64,000 bases of DNA, from assembly GCF_022179525.1 (NCBI RefSeq), contig NZ_BPQX01000033.1, positions 203,668 to 267,667 on the forward strand, given 5' to 3'. The notes under the pieces were generated by a model. The model ran no database searches and was not told where the DNA came from. It saw nothing but the letters and a program-made list of their open reading frames with translations. The stretch is from Methylobacterium persicinum. GTDB taxonomy: Bacteria > Pseudomonadota > Alphaproteobacteria > Rhizobiales > Beijerinckiaceae. The position numbers were made by a program, and so were the translations under genes. Shown piece by piece: positions 27,345 to 35,412 of this stretch (position 1 is its first letter; each line of letters begins with the position of its first letter).

Positions 27345-28400
27345 TCAGGCCGACAGCGGGGCCGGTTCGAGATCGCTCGCGTACGCCACGGGCGCGAAGG
27401 CTCGCACCAGAGGCTGATCGAGCTTACCCCCCATCTCGTACATGATCTTGTAGGCCTCCCTTGCGGATAGGGGTGCCTTATAGGGACGCCGCTCGATCAG
27501 GGCTGCGAAGATATCGCAGATCGTCACCAGACGGACGAGGTCGGGGATCGCGTCACCGCGCAGACCGTCGGGGTAGCCGGTCCCGTCCAGCAGTTCGTGG
27601 TGAGACCGGACGACCTGTAACGTTTCCCGCGTGAAACCGCGGCCCTGAAGCATGTCGAAGCCGAGTGCCGCGTGCTCGGCCATGATATCGCGCTCGGGCG
27701 CGGTGAGAGGCCCAGGCTTATTGAGGATCGCGAGGGGGATCTTGGCCTTGCCGATGTCGTGAAGCAGCGCTCCCTTAGTGAGGGTATGCGCATCCTTGGC
27801 CTTGAAGCGCAGCGTCGAAGCGAAGGCCGCCGCCAATCCTGCAACAGTTAGGCAATGCCGATGCGTCACGTCGTCGAAAGCCGCGACGACGCTGAGCCAA
27901 TCATGGACCTTCATGTCCTGGATGGCACGGTTCACGATCTCCGTTCCGTGATCCACGATATCCGGTGTGGGTCCCTCCTGGGTGAATAGCTCGGTGAAGG
28001 CCTGGCGGGCGGCTTTGACGTGTTCGACGGGGGTCGTCGGCCGGGCCGGGGCCGGATCGCCCGATAGTGTCTCGACCGTGCTCGCCAGCAGGGCGGCCGC
28101 CATCATCGCCGGCAGCGTCTTTGTTGCCCCCAGCATCGCGGCGTGGATCTCCCCCCGCTGCTGGTTGCCGTGGATCAGGTACAGCAACGGCGTCGCCGGA
28201 CCCCGGACTTGGTAAAGGGCGCGTTTGATCCGGTCGATCGAATCGGAGTGCGGCGTGCGCACATCGGCGATGACCAGCCGGGCATCCATGGGAAGATCAT
28301 CTTGATCATACAGGTCGTGGGCAACGGCTCCCCCGCCCACATTGCGTGCGAGTCGCTTTCCTCCTTCCGGATCGTCCGTCAGGATCAGAATGGTCCCCAC
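27345..28400 (-). CDS. HD-GYP domain protein (putative cyclic-di-GMP phosphodiesterase)
   Basis: A 351-residue signalling protein. Residues 1-110 look like a degenerate receiver fold (ILILTDD at the start, LVIADV at the position of the phosphoacceptor strand) without convincing catalytic residues throughout. The C-terminal half is an HD-GYP domain: HDIGK at 214-218, LTAPERDIMAEHAALGFDML, and HHELLDGTGYPDGL at 267-280, all expected metal ligands and the GYP triplet being present. Such proteins hydrolyse cyclic-di-GMP. Convergent with lpxC, with stops 12 bp apart. Confidence 0.9.
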   Translation of the reverse strand: MGTILILTDDPEGGKRLARNVGGGAVAHDLYDQDDLPMDARLVIADVRTPHSDSIDRIKRALYQVRGPATPLLYLIHGNQQRGEIHAAMLGATKTLPAMMAAALLASTVETLSGDPAPARPTTPVEHVKAARQAFTELFTQEGPTPDIVDHGTEIVNRAIQDMKVHDWLSVVAAFDDVTHRHCLTVAGLAAAFASTLRFKAKDAHTLTKGALLHDIGKAKIPLAILNKPGPLTAPERDIMAEHAALGFDMLQGRGFTRETLQVVRSHHELLDGTGYPDGLRGDAIPDLVRLVTICDIFAALIERRPYKAPLSAREAYKIMYEMGGKLDQPLVRAFAPVAYASDLEPAPLSA

Positions 28401-28568
28401 CGCCTCAATCCTCTAGAGAAGAGTCTATTTTCTGACATTGATTGCACAGGCGCGCAATTCGCCGACTCGAGCCGTTCGTCGACTGTCTACCGAGGCGGAT
28501 GCCAAATCGTTAATTGCCATGCGGAACGCGCCCTTGCCTCGTCGCCCGCACCCCGTCAGAACGCCGCA

Positions 28569-30440
28569 ATGCTGCGCGTCAACGACCTGACTTACCGCAT
28601 CGGCGAGCGCCTGATCCTCGACGCTGCGAGCTTCACCATCCCTGAGGGGGCCCATGTGGGGCTCGTCGGCCGCAACGGCGCGGGGAAGACGACCCTGTTC
28701 AAGGCGATCCTTGGGGACCTGCCGGTCGATGCCAAGGCGATCTCCCTGCCGAAGGGCATGCGCGTGGGTGCCGTGGCGCAGGAAGCGCCGGCCGGTCCCG
28801 AAACGCTTCACGCCGTCGTCCTCGCGGCGGACACGGAGCGCGCTCGGCTCCTGGCCGAGGCGGAGCACGCGGACGGTTTGCGCCGGGCGGAGATCGAGAC
28901 GCGCCTCGTCGATATCGGCGCGCATTCCGCGCCGGCCCGGGCGGCGGCGATCCTGCACGGGCTCGGTTTCGACGCGTCGGCGCAGGCCCGGCCCTGCTCG
29001 GACTTTTCGGGCGGCTGGCGGATGCGCGTCGCCCTGGCGGCTGTCCTGTTCTCGGAGCCCGATCTCCTGCTGCTCGACGAGCCGACCAACTACCTCGACA
29101 TCGAAGGCACGCTCTGGCTCTACGACTACCTGGAACGATACCCCCGGACGGCGATCGTGATCAGCCACGACCGGGATCTGCTCGACACCAGCGTCGATCA
29201 CATCCTCCACCTCGACCGGGGGAAGCTGTCGATCTATCGCGGCGGCTACACCAGCTTCGCCCGGCAATTGTCCGAGAAGCGTACGCTGCAGGCCAAGGCG
29301 AAGGCCAAGCAGGACGTCGAACGGGCCCACCTCCAAAGCTTCATCGACCGCTTCAAGGCCAAGGCGACCAAGGCGCGGCAGGCGCAGTCGCGCATGAAGC
29401 GCCTCGCCAAGATGGAGCCCATCGCCGCCCTGCTCGATGACGACGTTCCGGTGATCCACCTGCCGAGCCCCGAAAAACCGCTTTCCCCGCCGATCGTGGC
29501 GATGGACCGGGTAAAGGCGGGCTACGGCGAGCGGGTGGTGCTATCCGGCCTCAATCTTAGCCTCGCGCCCGACGACCGGGTGGCGCTGCTCGGGGCCAAC
29601 GGTAATGGCAAGTCGACGTTCTGCAAGCTGATCGGCGGGCGGCTCCCTCCCCTGGCGGGGGAGATGCGCCGCTCGTCCAAAATGGATGTCGCCTACTTCG
29701 CCCAGCACCAGCTCGACGAGCTGCGCCCGGCCGAAAGCGCCTACGCCCATGTCCGCACCCTGATGCCGGACGTGCCCGAGGCCAAGGTCCGATCGGCCAC
29801 GGCCCGCCTGGGCTTCGGCGCCGCCAAGGCCGACACACCGGTCGAGAAGCTCTCGGGGGGCGAGAAGGCCCGCCTGCTGATGGGGCTCGCCGCCTTCCAC
29901 GGCCCCCATCTCCTGATCCTCGACGAACCGACGAACCACCTCGACATCGAGAGCCGCCAAGCGCTCGTCGAAGCGATCAACGACTACGAGGGGGCGGTCA
30001 TCCTCGTGAGCCACGACCGGTTCCTCATCGAGGCCTGCGCCGACCGCCTGTGGCTGGTTTCCGACGGTTCGGTGAAGACCTTCGACGGGGACATGGACGA
30101 TTACCGCCGTCTCGTCCTGTCCGGGCCTGAGAGAGATGCCGAAAGGGCCACCGAACCATCCGGCGGCCAGAAGGCCGAGGCTCGCCGCGCCGGTGTGGAA
30201 CGCCGGGCCGCCCTGGCACCGCTGCGCAAGAAGCTCGACGCGATCGAGGCGCGGATGGCCAAGCTCACGGCCGCCATCGAGAAGATCGACGTGGCGCTGG
30301 AGGACGGGAAGGCTTTTCGCGAGAATGCTGCCAAGGCCGGTGAGATCGCCAAGATGCGCGCCGATGCGGCAAGCGCCCTGGCCGCCGCCGAGGAGGAATG
30401 GCTCGAACTCTCGGGTGAGATCGAGGCGGCGATGGCCTAG
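28569..30440 (+). CDS. ABC-F family ATPase (translation-associated)
   Basis: A 623-residue protein with two ABC domains in one chain and no membrane segments, the ABC-F layout. The first domain has Walker A GRNGAGKT at 34-41, signature FSGGWRMR, Walker B DLLLLDEPTNYLD and SHDRDLLD. The interdomain linker is basic and helical (AKAKAKQDVERAHLQSFIDR). The second has GANGNGKST, LSGGEKARLLMG and LILDEPTNHLD. A charged coiled-coil tail follows (about residues 520-620). ABC-F proteins bind the ribosomal E site. The subtype looks closest to Uup/YheS; exact role unassigned. Confidence 0.92.
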   Translation: MLRVNDLTYRIGERLILDAASFTIPEGAHVGLVGRNGAGKTTLFKAILGDLPVDAKAISLPKGMRVGAVAQEAPAGPETLHAVVLAADTERARLLAEAEHADGLRRAEIETRLVDIGAHSAPARAAAILHGLGFDASAQARPCSDFSGGWRMRVALAAVLFSEPDLLLLDEPTNYLDIEGTLWLYDYLERYPRTAIVISHDRDLLDTSVDHILHLDRGKLSIYRGGYTSFARQLSEKRTLQAKAKAKQDVERAHLQSFIDRFKAKATKARQAQSRMKRLAKMEPIAALLDDDVPVIHLPSPEKPLSPPIVAMDRVKAGYGERVVLSGLNLSLAPDDRVALLGANGNGKSTFCKLIGGRLPPLAGEMRRSSKMDVAYFAQHQLDELRPAESAYAHVRTLMPDVPEAKVRSATARLGFGAAKADTPVEKLSGGEKARLLMGLAAFHGPHLLILDEPTNHLDIESRQALVEAINDYEGAVILVSHDRFLIEACADRLWLVSDGSVKTFDGDMDDYRRLVLSGPERDAERATEPSGGQKAEARRAGVERRAALAPLRKKLDAIEARMAKLTAAIEKIDVALEDGKAFRENAAKAGEIAKMRADAASALAAAEEEWLELSGEIEAAMA

Positions 30441-30820
30441 GGCGCAGTCCGACGAGGTGGCTGCGAGCCTCACCGTCTTTGCGAGCGAAGCGAAGCAATT
30501 CAGGGCAGCGGGACATCTCAGACCTGAGCGGATCCCTGGGTTGCTTCGCTTCGCTCGCAATGACCGTCGGAATGACGTGATTCAACGCTGTCTGATAATG
30601 CTCATGTGCTCGTGCGCATGAACGAAGCGAGCGCATCGGAGCACGAGAGCTGGCACCGACCGGGCAGCGCCGTAAGGGCGGGAGACCGCCGCCGCCTGAG
30701 GTGCCGACGCGATCGAGGGTTACGCCTTTTCAATAATCCCCATGCGCATCTCAGCGTCATGCCGGGCTTTCGCTTCCTGTCTGGTTTGCCCCGTCAGTCG
30801 CAACATGCGAGAGAAACCGC
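30441..30820. other. intergenic region after the ABC-F gene
   Basis: A 380-bp non-coding stretch. It contains the family-2 palindromic repeat at 30473-30570. Next comes a separate hairpin at 30606-30644 (GTGCTC pairing with GAGCAC, with TGCGC/GCGCA inside). Then about 170 bp follow in which I recognise nothing before the WcbI-like gene. Confidence 0.5.
30473..30570. repeat. dispersed palindromic repeat, family 2, copy 1
   Basis: A 98-bp inverted repeat. GCGAGCGAAGCGAAGCAA at 30481-30498 is perfectly complementary to TTGCTTCGCTTCGCTCGC at 30541-30558, and flanks ACCGTC and GACCGT extend it. Further copies lie at about 34968, 55795 and 61713. All are intergenic. It could fold at the 3' end of the ABC-F mRNA. 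Confidence 0.8.
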
Positions 30821-31888
30821 ATGCCCAGCCTCGACCCTTTGCGGCGCGCTCAATACTGGCTCTCTCTGATTGGAAAGCCCCGCAAGACGCGCTCGCCGCG
30901 GCTGCTCGTGATGGGCATCTGTCAGGCGGGCACGGTCGCCAGGGCGATGCGCTACCTTCTGCCGGACGCGCAGGTCGACTTCCTTTCGGTCTTCTCGGTC
31001 GGGCGCCGGTATCGCCGGCTGTCTGACCTGATCGCCCGGGCCGACCGTTACGATGCGGTCTTCACCAACATCTACCTTCCGCCGTTCCGCGATGGGGGCA
31101 GCATCCTCGATCTGCGTGCGCGCCCAAACGTACACGTGATCCCGACGATCGCCTTCGCGGCGTATCACCCGGACGTTGTCTCCATCGGGCGACAGGACCA
31201 CGCGACCCTGCGCGGCCTTCTCTCCGGACCGATGGGCCATTCCCACTCTGCGGTGACGCTCTACGCCTTCCTAGCTGGATTGTCCGAAGCGCAGGCCCTG
31301 CGCCTCTTCAGCGAACCGGTATTCGAGCGTCTGGGCTATTTCGAATTCTGGAACGAGGCTGTGGCGAGCCTGCGCCGGCTCGGGGTGGAGGCGGGCTTCG
31401 ATCTCGATCCGCATCTGGCGCGATGGGCCCGGCGCGGGTGCTTCATGCATTCGATCAACCATCCCAAGCTCTTCGTGATGACGGACATCGCCCGGGGCCT
31501 TCTCGGGAAGGCCGGCATTCCGTTCGAATCCTGCGACCTCGATGCGTTCCTTCCCGACGACCTGGGCGGGATGGGAAGCTGGCCGGTTTATCCGGAGATC
31601 GCACAGCATTATGGGGTGCCGGGAAGCGCCCTTTTCTTCAAGGCCGAGACACCTCGCTCGGGCCCGGCGCGGACCATGACCCGGGCCGCCTACGTGGCCG
31701 CCGCCTACGCCTATTACGGCAGGCGGCCCCGGGAGATGCTCGTGAGTCCGCGGGTGCAGGCGTGGCGCGCGGATCCTGCCACGGTCGAATTCCTCCGTGC
31801 CGCCGCCGGGCCCGGTTTGGATGCGGGTCAGCCCCTGACGCGGCGGCAGCCTCTTGGCGCTCAACAACTCGCGGGCCACGCCTCCTGA
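30821..31888 (+). CDS. WcbI-like putative polysaccharide acetyltransferase
   Basis: A 355-residue protein resembling WcbI, a capsule-biosynthesis protein with an SGNH-like fold thought to acetylate polysaccharide. The N-terminal hallmark is present as VMGICQAGTVARAMRYLLP (usually G-N-C-Q; here Ile replaces Asn). Further landmarks are YDAVFTNIYLPPFRD, IPTIAFAAYHPDV and a late CFMHSINHPKLFV. The ATG at 30821 is the first start in frame. No capsule or glycosyltransferase genes are near, so its substrate cannot be read from context. Confidence 0.65.
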   Translation: MPSLDPLRRAQYWLSLIGKPRKTRSPRLLVMGICQAGTVARAMRYLLPDAQVDFLSVFSVGRRYRRLSDLIARADRYDAVFTNIYLPPFRDGGSILDLRARPNVHVIPTIAFAAYHPDVVSIGRQDHATLRGLLSGPMGHSHSAVTLYAFLAGLSEAQALRLFSEPVFERLGYFEFWNEAVASLRRLGVEAGFDLDPHLARWARRGCFMHSINHPKLFVMTDIARGLLGKAGIPFESCDLDAFLPDDLGGMGSWPVYPEIAQHYGVPGSALFFKAETPRSGPARTMTRAAYVAAAYAYYGRRPREMLVSPRVQAWRADPATVEFLRAAAGPGLDAGQPLTRRQPLGAQQLAGHAS

Positions 31889-32081
31889 GCGGCGGCCCGG
31901 CCCTTGCGCCTCATGTGTGCGACCTCCGTCGCTCGATGTCCGACGATGGATCGTCGCAGGATTGGCCGCTTTCTTGGACAGGGCACCGGCGAGCGTTAGG
32001 AAGCGCGGGCCCGGCACCTTCGGTTGCGGCCTGCGTTAACGGGCCACCCCCGGGTTGCCTCACATCCGACGCCTCTGACCG

Positions 32082-33089
32082 ATGTCTTCCCCCGATCGCC
32101 CGTCCGTGCGCAAAGCCCTCGCCCTCGCGGCCACATTGGGCACTCTCGCCATGACCCGCGCGCTGATGCGGGACAGGCACGTCCCCCTGCCGACGGCCCT
32201 GCCCGGCCGCCGGGAAACCCTGTCGGCGCCCCAGGTCGGGACCGTGGCTTATTACGCCTCGCCGGAAGGGAGCGGGCGTCCTATCCTGCTAATCCATTCC
32301 ATCAACGCCGCCGCCAGCGCCTACGAGACCCGACCTCTCTACCTGCACTACCGCGAGAACCGGCCGGTCTACGCCCTGGACCTCCCTGGGTTCGGTTTCT
32401 CCGACCGCAGCCGGCGGCGCTACACCCCGCGCCTCATGGCCGACGCGATCCATGCCGTGGCCGCGGAAATCCGCGCCCGCCACGGCGGTGAGACCATCGA
32501 CGCCATCGCCCTCTCCCTGTCCTGCTCCTACCTCGCGAAGGCGTGCCTCGCCCGGCCGGCGGACTACGCGACGATCGGCCTGATCAGCCCCACCGGCTTC
32601 GACGGGCGCCTGTCGGGCGAGGGCCCCCCGGACGGGCACCGGGGCCGGGAGATTCTTCGCGATGTCCTCGATCGGCCATTGATCGGGCCGCTGTTATTTT
32701 CTGGACTGGCGAGCAAGGTGAGCATCCGGTTCTTCCTCGAGAAAACCTTCGGCGCGACGAAGATCGATGAGGGTCTGCTCGATTATGCCTATGCCACGGC
32801 GCACCAGCCGGGCGCCGAGCATGCGCCTTACTGCTTCATCGCCGGGCACCTGTTCCCGACGGATTCGACCCTGCTCTACGACCGGTTAAAACTGCCCGTC
32901 TGGATGGTGCACGGGCAGCGCGGCGACTTCGTCGATTATCGCCTCGCCCCGCGGTTCGCCGAGCGGCCCAATTGGCGGATCGACTCCCTGCCGACCGGTG
33001 CGCTGCCGCAATTCGAACGGCTGCGCGCGGTGACAGATTGCTACGATGGCTTCTTGGCTTCGATCAGGCCGTCGTCTCCGCGGGGGTGA
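32082..33089 (+). CDS. alpha/beta-hydrolase fold protein, catalytic residues apparently lost
   Basis: A 335-residue alpha/beta-hydrolase-like protein. The oxyanion strand ILLIHSINAAASAYETRPL, the conserved LDLPGFGFSDRS and the acid-strand region LPVWMVHGQRGDFVDYRL are clear. But the nucleophile elbow, normally G-x-S-x-G, reads A143-L-S-L-S147, and the C-terminal catalytic histidine (usually GHLPHxE) is Ala307 in GALPQFE. It may be non-catalytic or use unusual residues. Residues 8-28 are a possible N-terminal membrane anchor. Its 3' end overlaps the convergent RibD-like gene by 26 bp. Confidence 0.75.
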   Translation: MSSPDRPSVRKALALAATLGTLAMTRALMRDRHVPLPTALPGRRETLSAPQVGTVAYYASPEGSGRPILLIHSINAAASAYETRPLYLHYRENRPVYALDLPGFGFSDRSRRRYTPRLMADAIHAVAAEIRARHGGETIDAIALSLSCSYLAKACLARPADYATIGLISPTGFDGRLSGEGPPDGHRGREILRDVLDRPLIGPLLFSGLASKVSIRFFLEKTFGATKIDEGLLDYAYATAHQPGAEHAPYCFIAGHLFPTDSTLLYDRLKLPVWMVHGQRGDFVDYRLAPRFAERPNWRIDSLPTGALPQFERLRAVTDCYDGFLASIRPSSPRG

Positions 33090-33801
33090 TGCGGTAGCGC
33101 AGCCAGACCGTGCCGTCGTCGAGACGTTCACAGGTCTCGAGGTCGAGCCGGCGACGCTTGCCCATTGAATCGGCTTCATCGCCCCGGAAGTCGAACACCG
33201 CGGGGGTGCCGGATACGCCATCGACGGCCGGTGCGAGCAGAAGGCTCAATTCGTCGATCACACCGGCCTTCAGCATCGAGCCGTTGATGTGACCCCCGCC
33301 CTCCACTAGCAGGCGCTCGATGCCGAACAGGGCCTTCAGCTTCCTTACGGCGAGGGCGAAATCGACCTCCCGCTCTCCGGCGAAAAGGTAGGATTGCCCC
33401 CCTGCCCGGAGGGCACGCAGGTGTTCGTCCGGCACCGATTCCGTCAGAACGACGACGATGTGATCGCCCGTGATGTCGTTACGGGCACCCCAATCGAGCC
33501 GCCCCCTGGCATCGAGGGCGACGGCGTAGCCGACAGCATCCCGCTTCGCGACGTGATCCTGCCGTGGAACGGGGGCGCCGTCATCGGCGGGCGTCTCCGG
33601 GAGCGGGTCTGCACTGTCGGCGTAGCCCTGCATCGTGATGCGTCCACACATCCAGGCATCGCCGTTCAGCTCGCCGTGGATGCGCTCGTAATGCCTGTCC
33701 GCATCGGCCAGCCAGCGGCGCACCTTGATCCGCCCGTCCACGGACGTGGTCATGTGGCAGATCACATGGGGCCGAACGCTGTGCGGAGTGGCGTCGTTCA
33801 T
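33064..33801 (-). CDS. RibD C-terminal-domain / dihydrofolate-reductase-like reductase
   Basis: A 245-residue protein of the RibD reductase-domain family, in which members reduce pteridine-like substrates with NADPH. It opens HVICHMTTSVDGRIK, the standard start (MS-x-DGxI). Later it carries LLVEGGGHINGSMLKAGVIDEL, the cofactor and dimer region of RibD, and LAPAVDG. No deaminase domain is attached, so it is not full RibD. The ATG at 33801 is used; an upstream in-frame start lacks conservation. Convergent, overlapping the alpha/beta-hydrolase gene by 26 bp. Substrate unknown. Confidence 0.82.
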   Translation of the reverse strand: MNDATPHSVRPHVICHMTTSVDGRIKVRRWLADADRHYERIHGELNGDAWMCGRITMQGYADSADPLPETPADDGAPVPRQDHVAKRDAVGYAVALDARGRLDWGARNDITGDHIVVVLTESVPDEHLRALRAGGQSYLFAGEREVDFALAVRKLKALFGIERLLVEGGGHINGSMLKAGVIDELSLLLAPAVDGVSGTPAVFDFRGDEADSMGKRRRLDLETCERLDDGTVWLRYRITPAETTA

Positions 33802-33981
33802 GGAGGACTCGTGGCAATGGCTGCGGGAAGGCTCCGGTATCGCGCAGGGGGCGGCAATGGTTCCCGCGCAGGAGAGCATCCGGCATCTCCGTCTCGGAAA
33901 ACGGCCTCAGCAGGGGTGGTCCGGCGCAGGTGCGCGGCCGATAGTATGACCGGGAAGGTGGACCCAGCAGTAGGATCGAAC

Positions 33982-34911
33982 ATGGCGACGCAACGCAAAG
34001 TCATCATCACCTGTGCAGTGACGGGGGCGATCCACACGCCCAGCATGTCGCCATATCTGCCCGTGTCGCCCGAAGAAATCGCCGATGCGGCCATTGGTGC
34101 GGCGGAAGCTGGGGCAGCCATCGTCCATCTTCACGCCCGCGACCCGCAGGATGGACGCCCGGACCAGACACCGGAGGCGTTCGCCAAGTTCCTGCCGGTG
34201 ATCAAGCAGCGGTCCAACTGCGTCGTGAACCTCACGACCGGCGGCGCGCCGACCATGTCCATCGAGGAGCGGGTCCGCCCAGCCGCCACCTTCAAGCCGG
34301 AGGTGGCCTCGCTCAATCTCGGATCGATGAACTTCGGCCTCTTCGGCATGCTGGACCGGTTCAAGGATCTGAAGCACCAATGGGAGCGCGATTACCTCGG
34401 CAACAAGGACATCATCTTCCGCAACACGTTCGGGCAGATCGAGCACATCCTCACGACCTGCGGCCCCAACGGGACGCGGTTCGAGTTCGAATGCTATGAC
34501 ACAGCCCACCTCTACAATCTGAAGTACTTTTTCGACCGCGGCCTCGTGCAGGCGCCCCTGTTCATCCAGACCGTCTTCGGGCTCCAGGGCGGCATCGGCG
34601 CCCATCCGGACGACGTGATGCACATGAAACGCACCGCCGACCGGCTTTTCGGCGATCACTATCGCTGGTCGGTGCTCGGCGCAGGCCGCAACCAGATGAC
34701 GATAGCCGCGATGGCGGCGGCAATGGGCGGCAACGTCCGGGTCGGGCTGGAAGACAGCCTGTGGGACGGGCCCGGCAAGCTCGCCGAGACCAACGCCGCT
34801 CAGGTGCGGCGGGTGCGCAGCATCATCGAAGGATTGGGCCTTGCGATCGCGAGCCCTGACGAGGCCCGGGAGATGCTGTCCCTGAAGGGCGGGGACAAGG
34901 TGGGTTTCTAA
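33982..34911 (+). CDS. BKACE family (3-keto-5-aminohexanoate-cleavage-like) beta-keto acid cleavage enzyme
   Basis: A 309-residue TIM-barrel enzyme of the DUF849/BKACE family, which condenses a beta-keto acid with acetyl-CoA to give a CoA ester and acetoacetate. The zinc ligands are present: His49 and His51 in IVHLHARDPQDGRP and Glu257 in RVGLEDSLW. The segment after the first strand reads AVTGAIHTP. In the lysine-fermentation enzyme Kce, a glutamate here contacts the substrate amino group (recalled, not checked); it is absent, so the substrate is probably not an amino-keto acid. AGGAT precedes the ATG at 33982. No pathway partners are adjacent. Confidence 0.88.
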   Translation: MATQRKVIITCAVTGAIHTPSMSPYLPVSPEEIADAAIGAAEAGAAIVHLHARDPQDGRPDQTPEAFAKFLPVIKQRSNCVVNLTTGGAPTMSIEERVRPAATFKPEVASLNLGSMNFGLFGMLDRFKDLKHQWERDYLGNKDIIFRNTFGQIEHILTTCGPNGTRFEFECYDTAHLYNLKYFFDRGLVQAPLFIQTVFGLQGGIGAHPDDVMHMKRTADRLFGDHYRWSVLGAGRNQMTIAAMAAAMGGNVRVGLEDSLWDGPGKLAETNAAQVRRVRSIIEGLGLAIASPDEAREMLSLKGGDKVGF

Positions 34912-34967
34912 TCCGAGCCAACCGTTGGTAGGGCGTTTTTAGGGACATTCGGATCATGCCGGGTCTC

Positions 34968-35061
34968 CCGGCTTTGCGAGCAAAGCGAAGCAATCCAGGG
35001 ATCCGCCACACGCGGGCAAGCGCCGCCGCCCTGGGTTGCTTTGCAGCGCTCGCAAAGCCGG
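34968..35061. repeat. dispersed palindromic repeat, family 2, copy 2
   Basis: A 94-bp inverted repeat. CCGGCTTTGCGAGC at the left pairs with GCTCGCAAAGCCGG at the right, and AAGCGAAGCAATCCAGGG pairs imperfectly with CCCTGGGTTGCTTT. It is homologous to the copy at 30473-30570 but with altered outer arms that have co-varied, which indicates that pairing is maintained. It lies between the BKACE gene and the DUF167 gene (convergent). Confidence 0.78.
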
Positions 35062-35095
35062 CGGAGGGTGTTTCCTGGGGAGGCCCAATCAGCCG

Positions 35096-35401
35096 TTAGG
35101 GCGTTCCGAACGCCCGGGTGAAGTCCTCCTCGTCCGCGCCGACGATCTCCAAGCGTTTCACCCGCGCCTGATGGCCGGCGACGATCCGCACTGCGCTGGC
35201 CGGAACCCTGAGCGTTGCGGCGATCAACCGTTCGAGGGCCTCGTTCGCCGCACCTTCGACCGGGGGCGAAGATACGCGGACCTTGAGGCATGGAGCGCCG
35301 TCCGCATCGCGGATCCAGCCTTCCACGGCATCCCGCCCGCCCTTCGGCGTCAGGCGCACGGTGAGGCGGGCGGCAGGCGCCGCCGCAGGAGCTTTCGCCA
35401 C
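35096..35401 (-). CDS. DUF167 (YggU) family protein
   Basis: A 101-residue member of the conserved DUF167/YggU family, whose role is unknown. The family core is clear: LTVRLTPKGGRDAVEG, then CLKVRVSSPPVEGAANEALERLIA, then VRIVAGHQARVKRLEI. Length is typical. It starts 11 bp after the FAD-oxidase stop on the same strand and is probably cotranscribed, though the family is usually a housekeeping passenger. Confidence 0.88.
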   Translation of the reverse strand: MAKAPAAAPAARLTVRLTPKGGRDAVEGWIRDADGAPCLKVRVSSPPVEGAANEALERLIAATLRVPASAVRIVAGHQARVKRLEIVGADEEDFTRAFGTP

Positions 35402-35412
35402 CGCCAGTCCCT

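Noticed and set aside
30600-30650. Hairpin at 30606-30644 as an intrinsic terminator
   Set aside because: The stem is interrupted and there is no T-run; it is noted only as a hairpin near the repeat.
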